A DNA stretch of 64,000 bases, taken from contig NC_064036.1 in NCBI RefSeq assembly GCF_932526225.1, positions 1,364,001-1,428,000 on the forward strand, read 5' to 3'. This stretch comes from Nematostella vectensis. Taxonomy: Eukaryota > Cnidaria > Anthozoa > Actiniaria > Edwardsiidae. Numbering within the stretch: position 1 is the first letter of the stretch; the number at the start of each line of letters is the position of its first letter. Shown here one piece after another: positions 32,401 through 43,990 of this stretch. A program made the position numbers and the translations under genes. The notes under the pieces were generated by a model. That model ran no database searches, was not told where the DNA came from, and was given only the letters and a program-made list of their open reading frames with translations.

Positions 32401-35384
32401 AACCCATTTGCGCATCTTTGGCGTACGGTACAGGTCTATCACGGTGTACCGCTTAGCTTTACGCTCGGTCTCGATCTGACTTTCCCGGATGCTTTCAATC
32501 AATCCGCGTAGAGCTTGCTGGTCGATGGGTTTGCTGCTGCCGAAGCGGTTGAGGACGGCCTGGGCCTCGTCTAAGCGACCGCGCGTGACCAACCATCGAG
32601 GGGATTCTGGGATATACCTGAAAGCCGGAGAAGTAGCAGGATCAAATTTCTATGCCATCCCCCCTATACAGGATCTTTGAGATAATACAATGACTATCGT
32701 ATTACAAGAAATACTGCAGAATCTGAAGAATGCACTGGATGGTCTGCATAGGCATGGTAGAACCAGAGCAACAGGCCCGTAGCCAGGGGGAGGGGGGTCC
32801 GTAAGAACCCGCCCACTCTCCCCCTCCCACTCTACTGGGAGGTCTGATCTAATGAAGAAACATCAAGCACCAGTTCTAGCTAGGACGAGCTACCTAAGAA
32901 AAAATGGTGCGCGTATGGATAAACGAACCCCCTTCGCCCAAAATTCCAGCTACGGGCCTGGGTAACGGTTTAATTGGTATGATATACATAAACCACTCTG
33001 TTTCATAAAGTCTTGCAACGTAGCATTTGTTGATATATTTCCCGATGATGCAATTGTACCATACCTCCAGAAACAGACGAATACAAAACCAGGAATGCTG
33101 ACAGCCAGCAAAAGGTTTCTCCACTCATGGACGAGAAACGCGATCAATGTATGAAGAAGAAGACAGACCGGCCAGAATATCTCAACGACGGAACCAATCA
33201 TAGTTCGCCTCTTGGTCGCTGAAAGCTCGATCACATACGTAAACTCCGAAAGCAGCGCGGAGACCAGGAAGAAGCCGACCATGAATTCTAGGAAACCAAG
33301 AAGGATGTAGCCATTCGCAAAGGAGGCTCCCAAGGAGAAGGAAGCCTATGGAAAGGACGTGAAAGTTGTTGGTTTACATCGAAAACAAATTCTTGCCCGA
33401 AAAGAAAAAAAACACTGTGTTATTCATGGGAGATTTTATTGTAGGTGCACTGGGCATATTTGTTCACAATTAACCAGTATAACAAGAAGATGGCCTTGGC
33501 ATATCAACTCGCTACTCACAAACAACCCAGAGCTAAGCAACATGGTGCGCTTTCTCCCAAACGCGTCGGAAACCATTCCACAACAAGAAGATCCGACCAA
33601 CTGTCCGGCGAAAAACATGGACTGGACAATTGCGGCGATATAACGACGGTCGCACAATAACGACCACTGTAAGTGAAAATACATTAGTAGTTTTGACATA
33701 CCAAGGTTGTTGCAAATCAGATGCTGATAAGATTCATACAATGCTAGAGCAATTATAGAGATACAGTTTCGCCTTACAACACATTATACGTCATAGAGGT
33801 TATACGTCATTGCGTTTGGCTGTTCGTTTAGTAGAGGTTATACGTCATTGCCTCTGCCTGTCCGTTTAATAGAGGTTATACGTCATTGCCTCTACCTGTC
33901 GGTTACATAGAGGTTATACGTCATTGCCTCTACCTGTCGGTTACATAGAGGTTATACGTCATTGCCTCTGCCTGTCCGTTACATAGAGGTGATACGTCAT
34001 TGCCTCTGCCTGTCCGTTTAATAGAGGTTATACGTCATTGCCTCTGCCTGTCCGTTTAAAAGAGGTTATACGTCATTGCCTCTGCCTGTCCGTTTAAAAG
34101 AGGTTATACGTCATTGCCTCTGCCTGTCCGTTACATAGAGGTTATACGTCATTGCCTCTGCCTGTCCGTTACATAGAGGTTATACGTCATTGCCTCTGCC
34201 TGTCCGTTTAATAGAGGTTATACGTCATTGCCTCTACCTGTCGGTTACATAGAGGTTATACGTCATTGCCTCTACCTGTCGGTTACATAGAGGTTATACG
34301 TCATTGCCTCTGCCTGTCCGTTTAATAGAGGTTATACGTCATTGCCTCTGCCTGTCCGTTTAATAGAGGTTATACGTCATTGCCTCTGCCTGTCCGTTTA
34401 ATAGAGGTTATACGTCATTGCCTCTGCCTGTCCGTTTAATAGAGGTTATACGTCATTGCCTCTGCCTGTCCGTTACATAGAGGTTATACGTCATTGCCTC
34501 TGCCTGTCCGTTTAATAGAGGTTATACGTCATTGCCTCTGCCTGTCCGTTACATAGAGGTTATACGTCATTGCCTCTGCCTGTCCGTTTAATAGAGGTTA
34601 TACGTCATTGCCTCTGCCTGTCCGTTACATAGAGGTTATACGTCATTGCCTCTGCCTGTCCGTTTAATAGAGGTTATACGTCATTGCCTCTGCCTGTCCG
34701 TTTAAAAGAGGTTATACGTCATTGCCTCTGCCTGTCCGTTTAATAGAGGTTATACGTCATTGCCTCTGCCTGTCCGTTTAATAGAGGTTATACGTCATTG
34801 CCTCTGCCTGTCCGTTTAATAGAGGTTATACGTCATTGCCTCTGCCTGTCCGTTTAAAAGAGGTTATACGTCATTGCCTCTGCCTGTCCGTTTAAAAGAG
34901 GTGATACGTCATTGCCTCTGCCTGTCCGTTTAATAGAGGTTATACGTAATTGCCTCTGCCTGTCCGTTTAATAGAGGTTATACGTCATTGCCTCTGCCTG
35001 TCCGTTTAATAGAGGTTATACGTCATTGCCTCTGCCTGTCCGTTACATAGAGGTTATACGTCATTGCCTCTGCCCGTCCGTTTAATAGAGTTGATTGATT
35101 CTTACCTCATTAACAATACTAATGAACGGTCCGTCAAACGCGTAAGTTGTGCAGTTATTGCAGCATTTGTTGGGTTCACACGTGGAGTTGTTGTCGGCGC
35201 AGTGGAAACGCGGCGTGCCAAAGCTGAACAGAAGGCTTCCATACTGCAGTGCGAACGCAAGAATAATGCCGTTACAGCCAAGGAATAGCGCCTTCTGGTA
35301 ACGTCCGAATGTGTTCACGTGAGCGAACACCTCGCGGAACTCGTGAAAAGAAACCAGATTTTTCTCTTTGTCTTTTGACGGCAT
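29401..35384 (-). CDS. SLC22-type organic ion/carnitine transporter (MFS), 9 exons, 525 aa
   Basis: Exons (minus): 35384-35106, 33666-33520, 33345-33065, 32617-32381, 31904-31770, 30463-30384, 30304-30196, 29911-29839, 29637-29401; phases agree (1578 nt, stop TGA). The layout is that of SLC22: TM1 (about 37-58), then a cysteine-rich extracellular loop with an NNST glycosylation site and five or more Cys, then 11 further helices. Diagnostic motifs are GMVSDAFGRKR (123-133, the MFS loop 2-3 signature), IPESPRWL (238-245, SLC22-specific), KFGRRP at the loop 8-9 repeat, and IPET near the C-terminus. These plasma-membrane carriers move organic cations, anions or carnitine; the substrate cannot be told. 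An acceptor at about 35404 (TTCTATTCTCCAG) means a 5' UTR or short coding exon may precede the ATG. Four introns carry tandem repeats. Confidence 0.87.
29645..29765. repeat. Two-copy direct repeat in SLC22 intron 8
   Basis: Two copies of about 56 bp containing ATAGATATGATCT, then TACTCTAT and CACTCGTTTGCATAC. Unit similarity is high, so the duplication is recent. Confidence 0.65.
29932..30135. repeat. 29-bp minisatellite in SLC22 intron 7, about 7 copies
   Basis: The unit contains ATGGATTTTATTAAACCCAT and GAACCCACC. It ends about 20 bp from the exon 8 acceptor and 60 bp from the exon 7 donor, filling the intron. Confidence 0.9.
30525..30635. repeat. CpG-rich short tandem repeat (GGGTCACGCGTGTG units)
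   Basis: Three to four imperfect units of about 27 bp with GATCGTTGGGTCACGCGTGT, just upstream of the inverted-repeat element at 30670 within SLC22 intron 5. Confidence 0.6.
30670..31661. mobile_element. TAA-flanked inverted-repeat element (PIF/Harbinger-like MITE) with internal minisatellite
   Basis: Left end GGGACGGGCCATTTGATATT, then CGACGGGGGGAG. The right end is its near-perfect reverse complement (CTCCCCCCGTCAAATATCGA, then ATGGGCCGTCCC). TAA flanks both sides (30667-30669 and 31662-31664), the target pattern of PIF/Harbinger elements. The interior is almost wholly the 49-bp array. No transposase. It lies in SLC22 intron 5. Confidence 0.7.
30735..31580. repeat. 49-bp minisatellite, about 17 copies, inside the MITE
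   Basis: The unit reads AATCGAGCAAGCAAAGAGAC then AGAAACATTCTCCACATCAT and TCGGGGGAA; GAGCAAGC occurs at 30991, 31040, 31089 and 31138. Translated frames across it are repetitive and have no coding support. Confidence 0.93.
31668..31813. repeat. 72-bp tandem duplication covering the end of SLC22 exon 5 and its donor
   Basis: GGGCATTGTGCTTACTTCTG and the following exon sequence occur twice, 72 bp apart. The real exon 5 end is at 31770; the extra copy of exon end and donor is at 31698. The extra copy lies in the intron, downstream of the real donor in transcript direction. Confidence 0.88.
31980..32335. repeat. Degenerate CAATCACTGTGATACTGTCAC repeats in SLC22 intron 4
   Basis: Ten or more loosely conserved units built from ACTGTCACA, CAATCACTGT and GATACTGTCA. 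No constant period; an old array. Confidence 0.7.
32772..32962. mobile_element. GCCCGTAGCCAGG inverted-repeat element in SLC22 intron 3
   Basis: Left AGGCCCGTAGCCAGGGGG and right CCAGCTACGGGCCTGGG are inverted. The interior is G- or C-rich near both ends. MITE-like and distinct from the GCCGTAGCAGG family. Confidence 0.6.
33776..35090. repeat. 38-bp minisatellite, about 34 copies, filling SLC22 intron 1
   Basis: The unit reads AGAGGTTATACGTCATTGCC then TCTGCCTGTCCGTTTAAT, with TTACAT and TTTAAA end variants in blocks. It occupies about 1.3 of 1.44 kb and stops 16 bp from the exon 1 donor. Confidence 0.95.
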
Positions 35385-35837
35385 AATTATCTGTTGTTGT
35401 GCTGGAGAATAGAAAAAAAAAACTGAGAAAAGTAAACCAGTAATCTCGCGATTAGGCCATGTGGGATGTCTGTCTTGGTATTGACTGACATGGAAGAAGA
35501 AGACTGACACTAAGGGGAAGACGCTTTATCAAAATCCGAGTCACAGTTTCTTTATTTCATCAGCATACGAATAGATATTTTTTTACTTTCCACCAGTGAT
35601 ACTGGTGCGAAAGGCACGACAGAGCATGGCTCAAATTCAAGTACCCCTTGAGTGTATTGTTAGTAAGCATTGTAAGCACTGTCACTGGGGGTGGTCACTG
35701 CCAGAGGGTTTATTGCGTCCCCAGTGGTTCTTTGAAGAGACGGGACCTCCGGTTTAGTGTCCTTATCCGAGAAGGATAACATCAACTCGCTTGTGACACA
35801 AATTCGAATAAAGGCAGGAACCAGGAAAAAATAACCC

Positions 35838-35905
35838 AGTTTCAGCCAGTATTCGAACCTGGGCCACAGCGGTGAGAGGCCGACGCGCTAACACATTAGG
35901 CTCCC
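35838..35905 (-). repeat. tRNA-Glu-like sequence, probably a SINE head
   Basis: On the minus strand, a B-box-like GGTTCGAATAC (35859-35849) and an A-box-like TTAGCGCGTCGG (35891-35880) flank CTCTCACCGCTGTGGCCC. This resembles the anticodon arm and variable region of tRNA-Glu(CTC). The acceptor stem does not pair well, so it is more likely a tRNA-derived SINE or pseudogene than a working tRNA. Confidence 0.55.
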
Positions 35906-35907
35906 TT

Positions 35908-35972
35908 GCTTCCACGAAAATGAAACGTGCTTCCACGAAAATGAAACGTGCTTCCATGAAAATGAAACGTGA
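35908..35972. repeat. 21-bp triplet repeat next to the tRNA-like sequence
   Basis: Three copies of CTTCCACGAAAATGAAACGTG (third with CCATG), possibly the internal tail of the SINE. Confidence 0.8.
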
Positions 35973-36485
35973 ACATCGTCATTTTGTGTCCTTACCATTA
36001 TAATTAAAGTGTCACGCAGGAATTAGTCACACATGTAGTAAAGTGATCTTTAGCATCTAGAAATTATATACTGATCGGCTGTCAGCATATTGAAGTCCAC
36101 GGAACGACTAAAAGCATTTTGTTTAGTTTGCTTATCGCGTTTGACATGGAAATATAAAACGCTCGCATAGAAATTGCTTAGACAAGCAGTTTATATTTTT
36201 AGTAGATTGACCTTTTGCTCGGGGAACCTATAGGCGTGTCGCGTCCCTTTTCAAAGGTATTTGACAATCGGGGTTTGGCCACCAGTTCTCGTTTCGCACT
36301 TCTCAACGAAGGAAGGAAAGTTAAGTCTGAGTTCACACAAGGTTTACCCTAAGTAGGCTTTAGACCTAGCAGTCGGTAGAAATAGATTTTAGTACATTTT
36401 GAGTGCAAAAATGATTGGAATGCTGTCAATCATAATAGTCACGTGTGTAGCTTGCCATGCGCACTAGCAGTGTAACAAGTTAGTG

Positions 36486-36907
36486 TGTGACATCCGTAGT
36501 CAGTAGCAACATTGTAAACATTACGTAAGTCACGGTAGCCCAAGGGTAACCGACTGGCACACCCACGTAGAAAGGTCGTCCCTCGTACACCCATTGGTTA
36601 AACCCTTATCCAAACAGTGCTAAAAGCCCTTTGGGATGTCAGTGTCAGTTATCCTAAAGGACATGCCGTCTTAGTAGCATATAAATATGGGTGCGTACCG
36701 AAGCCTCAACACCCTTTAGACTCTTAAGAACTTGAAGAGACACCTGCAAGACTCTCTCCCACTAACACTCACTTAAGACACAAAGGACTTGAAAAAACAC
36801 ACATGTGAAAATACTTGTAGACACCAGATCTTGTAAAGACTTTGTAACAGCGAACAAGTAAAAACCGGTACCTCCCCCAGCCAGCGGGTCATAGTCGTTG
36901 TTTCACA
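36486..36907 (+). mobile_element. Probable solo LTR
   Basis: 422 bp from TGTGACATCC to TTGTTTCACA, with TG...CA ends in a short inverted terminus. AGTG directly flanks both sides (36482-36485 and 36908-36911), like a 4-bp target duplication. A TATA box (TATAAATA) lies at about 36680, followed by a pyrimidine-poor transcribed-like region. No gag or pol follows. A competing reading of the ends is 36471 (TGTAACAAG) to 36940 (CTTGTTACA), but that lacks a target duplication. Confidence 0.45.
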
Positions 36908-38063
36908 AGTGGTCAGAGAGAATCATAGCCGCTTGTTACATGTGGTTAGAGAACCAAAAAGTATAGCTGTTATAAAAGACATAACGTGACGTGCGAAAAA
37001 TGAGCGTTTTAGGCTGTGTAATATTGAACATGTTTGCTTGTCTTTCTGGTCATTTTTTTTCACGGCCAGTAGTTTGGTTTTCCACGAACGTGCGCTATAA
37101 AAGCTCTCGCGCAAGTCGTCGTCATTCACAGCTAGACTTCACTGAGTGCGAACCTCTAAAACTGCCAGAAGAAAGCAAGCAAAAAGTAAAGCCGTACAAA
37201 AAACTATGACAACTTTTTAAGTACAAAAGAATTTTAAAGAACTATCAGGCATATTCGAGAAAGTGATTGGAGTAAATTCTCCACAAAAACAAGAACATAA
37301 ATTGTCATAGAGAAATTAAACACAGCGCGTTTTCAAAAAAGCGTGCGCAATGGCGTCATTCAAGTTCGCGCGCGGACAAACAACAAATTCGCAAAATTCA
37401 TCACTTGAAAACTTATCTAATCCTCCGTTGTTTTTTGTTTGTTTTAAGAAAATGCTAATAAAAGAATGTGTTTACTTGAATGATGTTTTCGGCCAATTTT
37501 GAACTCCATTATAGCTTTCTGGCTTCTCTCTACGGAGAGAAGTCAATGATGAAAGACAGCTTGCCTAAGGCACATCCCTTTTATAGTGCGCGCTGTGGAA
37601 AGGCCGTGTTCACACCAAGGCGGTGGTAAGGGTCAAGAGAAAGGAAGGGGCTGTATGGCTAGATAGATTGATTGGATGCTTTTCAACTAGCTAACCAATG
37701 AAATCCCAGGTGATTTAAATCCGAAGCGTGAGTTTCAAGAATATTGAAAATTACGTTCATGTCTGTCAGGAACTTTGAGAGTTTTGCCCTGCGGGTAAAA
37801 GTTAAACCGGGTTGACAAAAATCACATATACAACTTTTTTTATATAGGATCCATTTTTATGTAGAACATCCAGCCTGAAATTTCACCAAACTCTAAGAAT
37901 ATGCTAAGTGTAGATACTAAATCAGATAAATGTAAAAATACTTTTATGCTAAGTGTGATGCGTTCTAAAATACATAATCAAGTTGTGTTCATTTAACAGT
38001 TAAATATTATTGTTATTGATCATTGGTGTAATTGCCTTCTAAAATTTTATTGGGTATTTTTAT
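36908..38063. other. Spacer with a TATA-containing CpG-rich segment
   Basis: GCTATAAAAGC at about 37096 is followed by GTCGTCATTCACAG, an initiator-like context, but no long frame follows. The rest is unique-looking DNA with no recognised gene. Confidence 0.4.
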
Positions 38064-38175
38064 ATACACTGAAATTTAAGAACGTCCTTAAGAACATCTT
38101 CAGCCTTTACATGCTTCAAAAATATGAACGACTCGGCCCAGGCTCAGAATTAGATGTTCTTATATAAAAAGGGAT
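38064..38175. mobile_element. Short TIR element, TTTAAGAACAT family, copy B
   Basis: TACACTGAAATTTAAGAACG at the left and GATGTTCTTATATAAAAAGG at the right are imperfect inverted repeats. Its core has CAGCCTTTACATGCTTC. It lies 40 bp before the giant 29-bp array. Confidence 0.6.
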
Positions 38176-38215
38176 ATTCCGTAAAATCAATAAACTGACG
38201 CGAAATATTCTCGGC

Positions 38216-41200
38216 GTCTCCAAGTATGTAGTATAGGTATATTAGTCTCCAAGTATGTAGTATAGGTATATTAGTCTCCAAGTATTTAGTATAGGTATAT
38301 TAGTCTCCAAGTATTTAGTATAGGTATATTAGTCTCCAAGTATGTAGTATAGGTATATTAGTCTCCAAGTATGTTGTATAGGTATATTAGTCTCCAAGTA
38401 TGTTGTATAGGTATATTAGTCTCCAAGTATGTTGTATAGGTATATTAGTCTCCAAGTATGTAGTATAGGTATATTAGTCTCCAAGTATGTAGTATAGGTA
38501 TATTAGTCTCCAAGTATGTAGTATAGGTATATTAGTCTCCAAGTATGTAGTATAGGTATATTAGTCTCCAAGTATGTAGTATAGGTATATTAGTCTTCAA
38601 GTATGTAGTATAGGTATATTAGTCTCCAAGTATGTAGTATAGGTATATTAGTCTCCAAGTATGTAGTATAGGTATATTAGTCTCCAAGTATGTAGTATAG
38701 GTATATTAGTCTCCAAGTATGTAGTATAGGTATATTAGTCTCCAAGTATGTAGTATAGGTATATTAGTCTCCAAGTATGTAGTATAGGTATATTAACCTC
38801 CAAGTATGTAGTATAGGTATATTAGTCTCCAAGTATGTAGTATAGGTATATTAGTCTCCAAGTATATAGTATAGGTATATTAGTCTCCAAGTATGTAGTA
38901 TAGGCATATTAGTCTCCAAGTATGTAGTATAGGTATATTAGTCTCCAAGTATGTTGTATAGGTATATTAGTCTCCAAGTATTTAGTATAGGTATATTAGT
39001 CTCCAAGTATGTTGTATAGGTATATTAGTCTCCAAGTATGTAGTATAGGTATATTAGTCTTCAAGTATGTAGTATAGGTATATTAGTCTCCAAGTATGTA
39101 GTATAGGTATATTAACCTCCAAGTATATAGTATAGGTATATTAGTCTCCAAGTATGTAGTATAGGTATATTAGTCTCCAAGTATGTAGTATAGGTATATT
39201 AGTCTCCAAGTATGTAGTATAGGTATATTAGTCTTCAAGTATGTAGTATAGGTATATTAGTCTCCAAGTATGTAGTATAGGTATATTAACCTCCAAGTAT
39301 ATAGTATAGGTATATTAGTCTCCAAGTATGTTGTATAGGTATATTAGTCTCCAAGTATGTTGTATAGGTATATTAGTCTCCAAGTATGTTGTATAGGTAT
39401 ATTAGTCTCCAAGTATGTAGTATAGGTATATTAGTCTTCAAGTATGTAGTATAGGTATATTAGTCTCCAAGTATGTAGTATAGGTATATTAACCTCCAAG
39501 TATATAGTATAGGTATATTAGTCTTCAAGTATGTAGTATAGGTATATTAGTCTCCAAGTATTTAGTATAGGTATATTAGTCTCCAAGTATGTTGTATAGG
39601 TATATTAGTCTCCAAGTATGTAGTATAGGTATATTAGTCTCCAAGTATGTAGTATAGGTATATTAGTCTCCAAGTATGTAGTATAGGTATATTAACCTCC
39701 AAGTATATAGTATAGGTATATTAGTCTCCAAGTATGTTGTATAGGTATATTAGTCTCCAAGTATGTTGTATAGGCATATTAGTCTTCAAGTATATAGTAT
39801 AGGTATATTAGTCTCCAAGTATGTAGTATAGGTATACTAGTCTCCAAGTATGTAGTATAGGTATATTAATCTCCAAGTATGTAGTATAGGTATATTAGTC
39901 TCCAAGTATGTTGTATAGGCATATTAGTCTCCAAGTATATAGTATAGGTATATTAGTCTCCAAGTATATAGTATAGGTATATTAGTCTCCAAGTATGTAG
40001 TATAGGTATATTAGTCTCCAAGTATGTAGTATAGGTATATTAGTCTCCAAGTATGTAGTATAGGTATATTAGTCTCCAAGTATGTTGTATAGGCATATTA
40101 GTCTCTAAGTATGTTGTATAGGTATATTAGTCTCCAAGTATGTTGTATAGGCATATTAGTCTTCAAGTATATAGTATAGGTATATTAGTCTCCAAGTATG
40201 TTGTATAGGCATATTAGTCTTCAAGTATATAGTATAGGTATATTAGTCTCCAAGTATGTAGTATAGGTATATTAGTCTCCAAGTATTTAGTATAGGTATA
40301 TTAGTCTCCAAGTATGTAGTATAGGTATATTAGTCTCCAAGTATGTAGTATAGGTATATTAGTCTCCAAGTATGTAGTATAGGTATATTAATCTCCAAGT
40401 ATGTAGTATAGGTATATTAGTCTCCAAGTATGTTGTATAGGTATATTAGTCTCCAAGTATGTTGTATAGGCATATTAGTCTTCAAGTATATAGTATAGGT
40501 ATATTAGTCTCCAAGTATGTAGTATAGGTATATTAGTCTCCAAGTATTTAGTATAGGTATATTAGTCTCCAAGTATGTAGTATAGGTATATTAGTCTCCA
40601 AGTATTTAGTATAGGTATATTAGTCTCCAAGTATGTAGTATAGGTATATTAGTCTCCAAGTATGTAGTATAGGTATATTAGTCTCCAAGTATGTTGTATA
40701 GGCATATTAGTCTCCAAGTATGTAGTATAGGTATATTAGTCTCCAAGTATGTTGTATAGGCATATTAGTCTCCAAGTATGTAGTATAGGTATATTAGTCT
40801 CCAAGTATGTAGTATAGGTATATTAGTCTCCAAGTATGTTGTATAGGCATATTAGTCTCCAAGTATGTAGTATAGGTATATTAGTCTCCAAGTATGTTGT
40901 ATAGGTATATTAGTCTCCAAGTATGTAGTATAGGTATATTAGTCTCCAAGTATGTAGTATAGGTATATTAGTCTCCAAGTATGTTGTATAGGTATATTAG
41001 TCTCCAAGTATGTAGTATAGGTATATTAGTCTCCAAGTATGTAGTATAGGTATATTAGTCTCCAAGTATGTAGTATAGGCATATTAGTCTCCAAGTATGT
41101 AGTATAGGTATATTAGTCTCCAAGTATGTTGTATAGGTATATTAGTCTCCAAGTATGTAGTATAGGTATATTAGTCTCCAAGTATGTAGTATAGGTATAT

Positions 41201-43990
41201 TAATCTCCAAGTATATAGTATAGGTATATTAGTCTCCAAGTATGTAGTATAGGTATATTAGTCTCCAAGTATGTAGTATAGGTATATTAGTCTCCAAGTA
41301 TGTAGTATAGGTATATTAGTCTCCAAGTATGTAGTATAGGTATATTAGTCTCCAAGTATGTAGTATAGGTATATTAGTCTCCAAGTATGTAGTATAGGTA
41401 TATTAGTCTCCAAGTATGTTGTATAGGCATATTAGTCTTCAAGTATATAGTATAGGTATATTAGTCTTCAAGTATGTAGTATAGGTATATTAGTCTCCAA
41501 GTATGTAGTATAGGTATATTAGTCTCCAAGTATGTAGTATAGGTATATTAGTCTCCAAGTATGTTGTATAGGCATATTAGTCTCTAAGTATGTTGTATAG
41601 GTATATTAGTCTCCAAGTATGTAGTATAGGTATATTAGTCTCCAAGTATGTAGTATAGGTATATTAGTCTCCAAGTATGTAGTATAGGTATATTAGTCTC
41701 CAAGTATGTAGTATAGGTATATTAGTCTCCAAGTATGTAGTATAGGTATATTAGTCTCCAAGTATGTAGTATAGGTATATTAGTCTCCAAGTATGTAGTA
41801 TAGGTATATTAGTCTCCAAGTATGTAGTATAGGTATATTAGTCTCCAAGTATATAGTATAGGTATATTAGTCTCCAAGTATGTAGTATAGGTATATTAGT
41901 CTCCAAGTATGTAGTATAGGCATATTAGTCTCCAAGTATGTTGTATAGGTATATTAGTCTCCAAGTATGTAGTATAGGTATATTAGTCTCCAAGTATGTT
42001 GTATAGGTATATTAGTCTCCAAGTATGTTGTATAGGTATATTAGTCTCCAAGTATGTAGTATAGGTATATTAGTCTCCAAGTATGTTGTATAGGTATATT
42101 AGTCTCCAAGTATGTAGTATAGGTATATTAGTCTCCAAGTATGTAGTATAGGTATATTAATCTCCAAGTATGTAGTATAGGTATATTAGTCTCCAAGTAT
42201 GTAGTATAGGTATATTAATCTCCAAGTATGTAGTATAGGTATATTAGTCTCCAAGTATGTTGTATAGGTATATTAGTCTCCAAGTATGTAGTATAGGTAT
42301 ATTAGTCTCCAAGTATGTAGTATAGGTATATTAATCTCCAAGTATATAGTATAGGTATATTAGTCTCCAAGTATGTAGTATAGGTATATTAGTCTCCAAG
42401 TATGTAGTATAGGTATATTAGTCTCCAAGTATGTAGTATAGGTATATTAGTCTCCAAGTATGTAGTATAGGTATATTAGTCTCCAAGTATGTAGTATAGG
42501 TATATTAGTCTCCAAGTATGTAGTATAGGTATATTAGTCTCCAAGTATGTAGTATAGGTATATTAGTCTCCAAGTATGTTGTATAGGTATATTAGTCTCC
42601 AAGTATGTAGTATAGGTATATTAGTCTCCAAGTATGTAGTATAGGTATATTAGTCTCCAAGTATATAGTATAGGTATATTAGTCTCCAAGTATGTAGTAT
42701 AGGTATATTAGTCTCCAAGTATGTAGTATAGGCATATTAGTCTCCAAGTATGTTGTATAGGTATATTAGTCTTCAAGTATATAGTATAGGTATATTAGTC
42801 TCCAAGTATGTTGTATAGGTATATTAGTCTTCAAGTATATAGTATAGGTATATTAGTCTTCAAGTATGTAGTATAGGTATATTAGTCTCCAAGTATGTAG
42901 TATAGGTATATTAGTCTCCAAGTATATAGTATAGGTATATTAGTCTCCAAGTATGTAGTATAGGTATATTAGTCTCCAAGTATGTAGTATAGGCATATTA
43001 GTCTCCAAGTATGTTGTATAGGTATATTAGTCTCCAAGTATGTAGTATAGGTATATTAGTCTCCAAGTATGTTGTATAGGTATATTAGTCTCCAAGTATG
43101 TTGTATAGGTATATTAGTCTCCAAGTATGTAGTATAGGTATATTAGTCTCCAAGTATGTTGTATAGGTATATTAGTCTCCAAGTATGTAGTATAGGTATA
43201 TTAGTCTCCAAGTATGTAGTATAGGTATATTAATCTCCAAGTATGTAGTATAGGTATATTAGTCTCCAAGTATGTAGTATAGGTATATTAATCTCCAAGT
43301 ATGTAGTATAGGTATATTAGTCTCCAAGTATGTTGTATAGGTATATTAGTCTCCAAGTATGTAGTATAGGTATATTAGTCTCCAAGTATGTAGTATAGGT
43401 ATATTAATCTCCAAGTATGTAGTATAGGTATATTAATCTCCAAGTATATAGTATAGGTATATTAGTCTCCAAGTATGTAGTATAGGTATATTAGTCTCCA
43501 AGTATGTTGTATAGGCATATTAGTCTTCAAGTATATAGTATAGGTATATTAATCTCCAAGTATATAGTATAGGCATATTAGTCTTCAAGTATATAGTATA
43601 GGTATATTAGTCTCCAAGTATGTAGTATAGGTATATTAGTCTCCAAGTATGTTGTATAGGCATATTAGTCTTCAAGTATATAGTATAGGTATATTAGTCT
43701 CCAAGTATATAGTATAGGTATATTAGTCTCCAAGTATGTAGTATAGGTATATTAGTCTCCAAGTATATAGTATAGGTATATTAGTCTCCAAGTATGTAGT
43801 ATAGGCATATTAGTCTCCAAGTATTTAGTATAGGTATATTAGTCTCCAAGTATGTAGTATAGGTATATTAGTCTCCAAGTATATAGTATAGGTATATTAG
43901 TCTCCAAGTATGTAGTATAGGCATATTAGTCTTCAAGTATATAATATAGGTATATTAGTCTCCAAGTATGTTGTATAGGTATATTATAGG
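38216..43990. repeat. Giant 29-bp tandem array, about 199 copies (5.8 kb)
   Basis: The unit is CTCCAAGTATGTAGTATAGG then TATATTAGT. Common variants are GTTGTA or TATAGTA for GTAGTA, TCTTC for TCTCC, AATCTCC or AACCTCC, and GGCATATT for GGTATATT. Period 29 is kept almost perfectly across 5.8 kb. Variant units recur in longer blocks (for example TTGTATAGGCATATTAGTCT followed by TCAAGTATATAG), which indicates higher-order duplication. Stops occur in all frames, so it is not coding. It is intergenic, between SLC22 and TAF8. Confidence 0.97.

Noticed and set aside
36471-36940. Alternative LTR ends TGTAACAAG...CTTGTTACA
   Set aside because: The 9-bp inverted ends match, but flanks show no target duplication (AGCAG against TGTGG). 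The inner boundaries with AGTG on both sides fit better.
37093-37209. Promoter-like TATA with a 72-codon frame (36991-37209)
   Set aside because: The TATA motif lies inside the frame, the peptide has no recognisable domain, and no downstream exon could be linked.
38216-43990. CRISPR-like regular array
   Set aside because: Units follow head to tail with no unique spacers, and the surroundings are clearly animal nuclear genes. It is a tandem satellite-type array.
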